Assembly: GCA_036742665.1 (NCBI GenBank) | Contig: DAINQP010000131.1 | Span: 1-17,159, forward strand | DNA from: Gp6-AA40 sp036742665 | GTDB lineage: Bacteria > Acidobacteriota > Vicinamibacteria > Vicinamibacterales > UBA2999 | Direction of reading: 5' to 3' | DNA: 17,159 bases | Shown: one piece after another, positions 13,874-17,159 of the stretch | Numbering within the stretch: position 1 is the first letter of the stretch | Layout of the letters: each line of letters starts with the position of its first letter | The notes under the pieces: generated by a model | Databases searched by the model: none | What the model was told of the DNA's origin: nothing | The model's input: the letters and a program-made list of their open reading frames with translations, nothing else | Translations under genes and position numbers: made by a program

Positions 13874-15421
13874 CTATTTACAAACGAAATTGGCGGCGTC
13901 GTCCGTGCTGCCCGAGCCCTTGAACGTCGCGACCTGCGGATACGGGCAGAGCGGGCGCGTGCGCTCCACCTTGCCGTCGGTGACGCGCGACGCTGGGATC
14001 TGATTCGGCGCCTGCTTTTTCTCCACCCACTGCTCGAGCGCTGCCAGCATGTCGAACGTCGTCGTGCCGGGTCCGCCACCGCAGTGATTCATACCAGGCA
14101 CCATGAACAGCCGATAGCTGTCCATGACCTTACTGACGCCGCCCATCGTGTCGAGCACGCTCTGGTAATACTGCGTGCTGCTCGGCGCAGGAATCTGCGG
14201 GTCGGCCCAGCCGTGATACTGAATCAGCTTGCCGCCACGCGCAGTGAATTTCTTGAGATCGGGATTACGCGCGTTGATGAGGCCGGCTTCGGCTTTCTCC
14301 ACGAGCGCCATGTGGTTGTCAAAGTTCAGTGTCTTGTAATCGAAGTTCGGGTCGTTGAACACGAGATACTGGAACATCTGCGTCCCGATGCCAAATGGCT
14401 GCGGCGCGCCGAATGTTGCCCAGCCCAGTTCGCTGCCGTAGGTGAGGCCCGGGAAGATCTCTTTCTTCGTCTCCGCGTTCACAACCGGCTGATACATTTT
14501 TCGCGCTGCTTCGATCTGCGGCGGCGTCAGGCACGACGCTGAATCAGCGCCGGAGCATGCCAGCACCTTCGGATCGAACGTGCACTTGGTCGGGTTCTCG
14601 ATCACGCCGTCTTTGACACCGTCGTGCGCATCGCACGCCTGAAGCACGGCGTTATGAATCGCCGGATACTTCGTCGCCGGAATGTACGCGGCCTCGTCCT
14701 TGTGAAGGTTCTGCGCCACGTACATCGCAAATACCGCGCGCCCGGTGGCGTTGAGCGCCGGCGCGCCGGCGACGATGCCATCGAAGTCTTCGGGGTAGCG
14801 CTGTGCCGCGATGAGACCCTGGCGCCCGCCGGCGGAGCAGCCGGTGAAGTAGGAGAGCCGCGCCTGATTGCCGTAGAACGCCGCGGCGATGGCTTTGCCT
14901 TTTACCGTCATTTCATGGACGGCGCGATACCCGTAGTCGATCAGCTTCTCGCGGCTCTGCATCCAGGGACCGCCACCGCCCTCATGACCGGTGTCGGTGC
15001 TTGCCGTCGCGTAGCCGCGACGGATGCCGGCGGCGAGCGCGTTCGTGTCGATGTTGCCGTTCCATCCGCCGTTGCCGGTTGCCTGGAACTTGCCGTTCCA
15101 ACCGGAGGAGGGAAGCCACACTTCGATCTTGATGTCGGAGTCCGGCGACGGCTTGAGCGTCGCCGCCACACGGCAGAAGGCCGGGAGGTCAGTGAACTGT
15201 GCACCGCCGCCGCGTCCACCACCCTGCGGCGGCGTGAACGCGCCCGCGGCCACTGACTGCACCATCGTGATCGTCGCGTCCGGAAGCTTGAGCGACGAGA
15301 GCATCTCACACGACTGCGCGGCCACCGGCCGCGCGGTGAACACGATGAGAGCGGCGAGGATCGCGATCGCGGCACGTCCGAAAGGACGTGCCCTACGAGT
15401 CATAAGAGAGCGTGAGTTCAT
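13874..15421 (-). CDS. tannase / feruloyl esterase family protein
   Basis: This exported esterase cleaves aromatic acid esters such as galloyl or feruloyl esters. It has 515 residues, a usual length, with a signal peptide (1-36) whose n-region is strongly basic (TRRARPFGR). The catalytic arrangement of the family, CS-D-HC, is complete: C195-S196 in GCSAGGRQ, D407 in HGWADP, and H446-C447 in MNHCGGGPG. The two Cys are expected to form the disulfide that joins Ser and His. CDAHDGVKDGVIENP (263-277) is the calcium-binding loop. Exact substrate (tannin, hydroxycinnamate or phthalate ester) cannot be told. The start at 15421 has GGAG 7 nt upstream; the Met at codon 7 lacks one. It lies 45 bp after a quinoprotein gene on the same strand, so the two are probably co-transcribed. 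Two inverted REP-like palindromes flank the start. Confidence 0.93.
   Translation of the reverse strand: MNSRSLMTRRARPFGRAAIAILAALIVFTARPVAAQSCEMLSSLKLPDATITMVQSVAAGAFTPPQGGGRGGGAQFTDLPAFCRVAATLKPSPDSDIKIEVWLPSSGWNGKFQATGNGGWNGNIDTNALAAGIRRGYATASTDTGHEGGGGPWMQSREKLIDYGYRAVHEMTVKGKAIAAAFYGNQARLSYFTGCSAGGRQGLIAAQRYPEDFDGIVAGAPALNATGRAVFAMYVAQNLHKDEAAYIPATKYPAIHNAVLQACDAHDGVKDGVIENPTKCTFDPKVLACSGADSASCLTPPQIEAARKMYQPVVNAETKKEIFPGLTYGSELGWATFGAPQPFGIGTQMFQYLVFNDPNFDYKTLNFDNHMALVEKAEAGLINARNPDLKKFTARGGKLIQYHGWADPQIPAPSSTQYYQSVLDTMGGVSKVMDSYRLFMVPGMNHCGGGPGTTTFDMLAALEQWVEKKQAPNQIPASRVTDGKVERTRPLCPYPQVATFKGSGSTDDAANFVCK
15371..15399 (-). repeat. REP-like palindrome, copy C, inside the tannase signal peptide
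   Basis: GGCACGTCC (15371-15379) and GGACGTGCC (15384-15392) form a perfect stem with loop GAAA, followed by CTACGAG. On the minus strand it reads CTCGTAG then the palindrome, the same order as copy D on the plus strand. It encodes TRRARPFGRA (residues 8-17) of the tannase precursor. Confidence 0.8.
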
Positions 15422-15430
15422 ATCTCGTCT

Positions 15431-15458
15431 CCGTAGGGCCGGTCCTTTCGGACCGGCC
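15431..15458 (+). repeat. REP-like palindrome, copy D, in the quinoprotein-tannase spacer
   Basis: CCGTAG leads into GGCCGGTCC (15437-15445) and GGACCGGCC (15450-15458), a perfect 9-bp stem with loop TTTC. It is the inverse of copy C (loop GAAA on the same strand) and shares the flank CGTAGGGC. It occupies most of the 45-bp gap between the quinoprotein stop and the tannase start, and its edge (15431-15432) overlaps the complement of the tannase ribosome site GGAG (15429-15432). Confidence 0.8.
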
Positions 15459-15466
15459 GGATCTAT

Positions 15467-17159
15467 CTATCTCTTCTCCGGCAACGCGAATACGTAGAGG
15501 GCCTGTCCTGTCGCCGGGACTCTGATTTCTGGCGCGAGCGTCGACGGCACGAGCCGCGGGCTGCCGCCGCCGAGTCCGGTCGTCACGGCGATGTACTGTT
15601 TGCCATCCACGCTGAACGACATGGGGAAGCCCTGGACCGACGTGCCGAGACGCGTCTGCCACAGGATCTTGCCGGTCCGCACGTCAACGGCCTTGAACGA
15701 TCGATCGAGGTCGCCGACAAACGCCACGCCACCCGCCGTCGAGAGCACAGCGGTCAGGAACGGCGCGCGCTGCTGAAATGACCACGTTTCCTTCATCGTG
15801 TTCACGTCGAACGCAGCAAGCTTGCCGATGTTGCCGTCGGTGCCGGGCATCTCGTAAAAGCGCCGATCGGCGCCGCCGGCGCTGCCGCCGCCGGGCTTCT
15901 GCTCGATCTTCTGCGCGCGAATCGCGATGCAGCTCTGGCTGAGCGGAATGATCAGTTGATTCGTCGCGCGGTTATGGCTCATCGCCTGCCAGTTGTGACC
16001 GCCCTCCGTGCTCGGGCATCCATCGATCCACTGGCCGACCTCGTGGTCGATGATGTCGGCGCGATACATCGGCGTCCCGGTCTGCGGATCGAACTTCTCC
16101 CACACGTTCTGGAAGACCGTCTCCTTGTGACCGAGATACTTGCCGGTCTTGCGATCCAGCTTCCAGAGCACGCCGTCTTTGCCGACCGTGAACACCAGGT
16201 TCTGTCCGGCCGAGTCGACGAGCACGCGCTCGAACACGATGTCGAGGTCGAGCGCTTCACCCGGCGCGTGCGAGTAGTACCACGCCAGCTTGCCGGTCTC
16301 GAGATCGAGCGCGACGGTGGAGCTCGTGTAGAGCGCCTTATCGAGGGTATACATCCCGCGGCTGACCGGCATCCACGGCTTGGCCTGCGCCGTGCCCCAG
16401 TAGGTGAGATTGAGATCGGGATCGTAGCTGCCAGTGATCCACGTCTCGCCGCCGGCACGGAACGGGTTCGTCAGGCTGCCCCACGAATCTCCGCCGGGTT
16501 CATTTTCACGGGCGATCGTATGGAAGCGCCACAGCTGCTTGCCCGTCTTCGCGTCGTAGGCGCTGATGAAGCATTTCTGCTCGACGTACTGCGAGCAGCC
16601 GCCCATGCCCTGGACGACCTTGCCTTTCGCGACGAGCGGACCACTCGAACTGCCGCGGCCGTCGGGCATCAACATGTCCCAGGCCACCTTGCCGGTCCTG
16701 GCGTCGAGCGCGACGAGGTGCGCGTTGCTCATCGCCAGATAGAGCTTGTCGTCGTAGAGCGTCATGCCGCGTGGCGCGGTGTTGCTGCCCAGTCGCTGCT
16801 CCCAGATCAGGTCGCCGGTCTTGCCATCGAGCGCTTGAATGATCCCGCCGTTGCTGTTCAGGAAGATCGTGCCGTTGTGCGCCAGTGGCGCCGGCTGATT
16901 GGTGCCGCCTTCGGCCATTGGAGAGACCCACGCCAGCTGAAGGTCCTGCGCGTTGTCGCGCGTGATTTGATTGAGCGGGCTGTAATTCGAGGCGAAGTGA
17001 TCGCGGCGGATCGTCAGCCAGTCACCTGCGGCAGGATTCTTCAGCATCTCGTCGGTGACTGGTGCGAAGTTCTTGACCTCACCAGTCACCGTGAGTCCAG
17101 TTACCGGTGCCTGCGCCTGACCGCGACCACCACCACCTGCACCCGCCGCCGCGCCAGCC
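15467..17159 (-). CDS. PQQ-binding-like beta-propeller quinoprotein, N-terminus outside the window
   Basis: This is a quinoprotein of the methanol/ethanol dehydrogenase type, cut by the window end. The frame is open through base 17159, so the GTG at 17089 is not the real start. The upstream visible residues are a Gly/Ala-rich linker (AGAAAGAGGGGRGQAQ) as often follows a signal peptide. About 563 residues are visible, with propeller W-motifs LDGKTGDLIW, LDARTGKVAW, YDAKTGKQLW, LDLETGKLAW and VDVRTGKILW. Active-site positions differ from the other quinoprotein here. The GGEFGVRG block is replaced by GGCSQYVEQKCFISAYD with two Cys, and WGTGN by WGTAQ; the aspartate segment is kept as ALDLD. It may use PQQ differently or be a non-enzymatic propeller. 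It precedes tannase in an operon and ends in TAG at 15469-15467. Confidence 0.88.
   Translation of the reverse strand, partial: AGAAAGAGGGGRGQAQAPVTGLTVTGEVKNFAPVTDEMLKNPAAGDWLTIRRDHFASNYSPLNQITRDNAQDLQLAWVSPMAEGGTNQPAPLAHNGTIFLNSNGGIIQALDGKTGDLIWEQRLGSNTAPRGMTLYDDKLYLAMSNAHLVALDARTGKVAWDMLMPDGRGSSSGPLVAKGKVVQGMGGCSQYVEQKCFISAYDAKTGKQLWRFHTIARENEPGGDSWGSLTNPFRAGGETWITGSYDPDLNLTYWGTAQAKPWMPVSRGMYTLDKALYTSSTVALDLETGKLAWYYSHAPGEALDLDIVFERVLVDSAGQNLVFTVGKDGVLWKLDRKTGKYLGHKETVFQNVWEKFDPQTGTPMYRADIIDHEVGQWIDGCPSTEGGHNWQAMSHNRATNQLIIPLSQSCIAIRAQKIEQKPGGGSAGGADRRFYEMPGTDGNIGKLAAFDVNTMKETWSFQQRAPFLTAVLSTAGGVAFVGDLDRSFKAVDVRTGKILWQTRLGTSVQGFPMSFSVDGKQYIAVTTGLGGGSPRLVPSTLAPEIRVPATGQALYVFALPEKR

Noticed and set aside
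15461..15472. ATCT tetranucleotide repeat at the quinoprotein stop
   Set aside because: Only three copies; too short to support a claim of phase variation.

Overview
The window is about 17 kb of gene-dense, GC-rich bacterial chromosome. It most resembles an Acidobacteriota genome, probably of the Vicinamibacteria (former subdivision 6) type. The evidence is a TIGR03435-family secreted protein (a family expanded in soil Acidobacteriota), several exported enzymes in a row (two PQQ quinoproteins, a tannase-type esterase, an M20 amidohydrolase, a metallo-beta-lactamase fold hydrolase), and a carboxypeptidase-regulatory-like/haem/propeller protein. This placement is inference from gene content; no rRNA or other phylogenetic marker is present.

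Layout. 1-322 is the 3' end of a DUF72 gene. 440-1573 is a tandem GNAT-like acyltransferase, converging on a two-gene minus-strand operon of a class 3 lipase (2546-3475) and a YheT-like hydrolase (1548-2549). Divergent from the lipase is a haem-containing beta-propeller protein (3567-5738). It is followed, after a mirrored 9-mer repeat hairpin, by a fused isoprenylcysteine-methyltransferase-like/alpha-beta hydrolase protein (5810-7282). A minus-strand cytochrome c plus M20 amidohydrolase operon (8972 to 7254) converges on that gene. Endonuclease IV (nfo, 9079-9954) and an MBL-fold hydrolase (10015-10968) lie on the plus strand. A quinoprotein dehydrogenase (12769 to 11012) and the TIGR03435 gene (12893-13840) diverge from each other. 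The right end is a minus-strand quinoprotein (cut by the window edge) followed by a tannase/feruloyl esterase.

Function. Most products are predicted to be exported. Together they suggest periplasmic or extracellular attack on esters, amides and alcohols, with electrons from the quinoproteins perhaps passing to c-type cytochromes. The quinoprotein-tannase pair looks like a functional unit. nfo is an unrelated DNA repair gene.

The most unusual content is the small-scale structure between genes. There is a family of short palindromes sharing the core CGTAG-GGC-x-GGTC-TTT-GAC-x-GCC: two strong copies flank the tannase start in inverted orientation, and one or two weaker copies lie elsewhere. Two independent 7-bp tandem arrays occur, one directly upstream of nfo and one read through as the signal peptide of the amidohydrolase. 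A mirrored 9-bp array lies at 5740-5805. All three divergent gene pairs share an AT-rich, nearly symmetric -10-like box. No tRNA, rRNA, CRISPR, transposase, phage gene or recognisable defence system was seen, and no intergenic gap exceeds 130 bp. I found no clear new multi-gene system; the fusion protein and the repeat families are the best leads.
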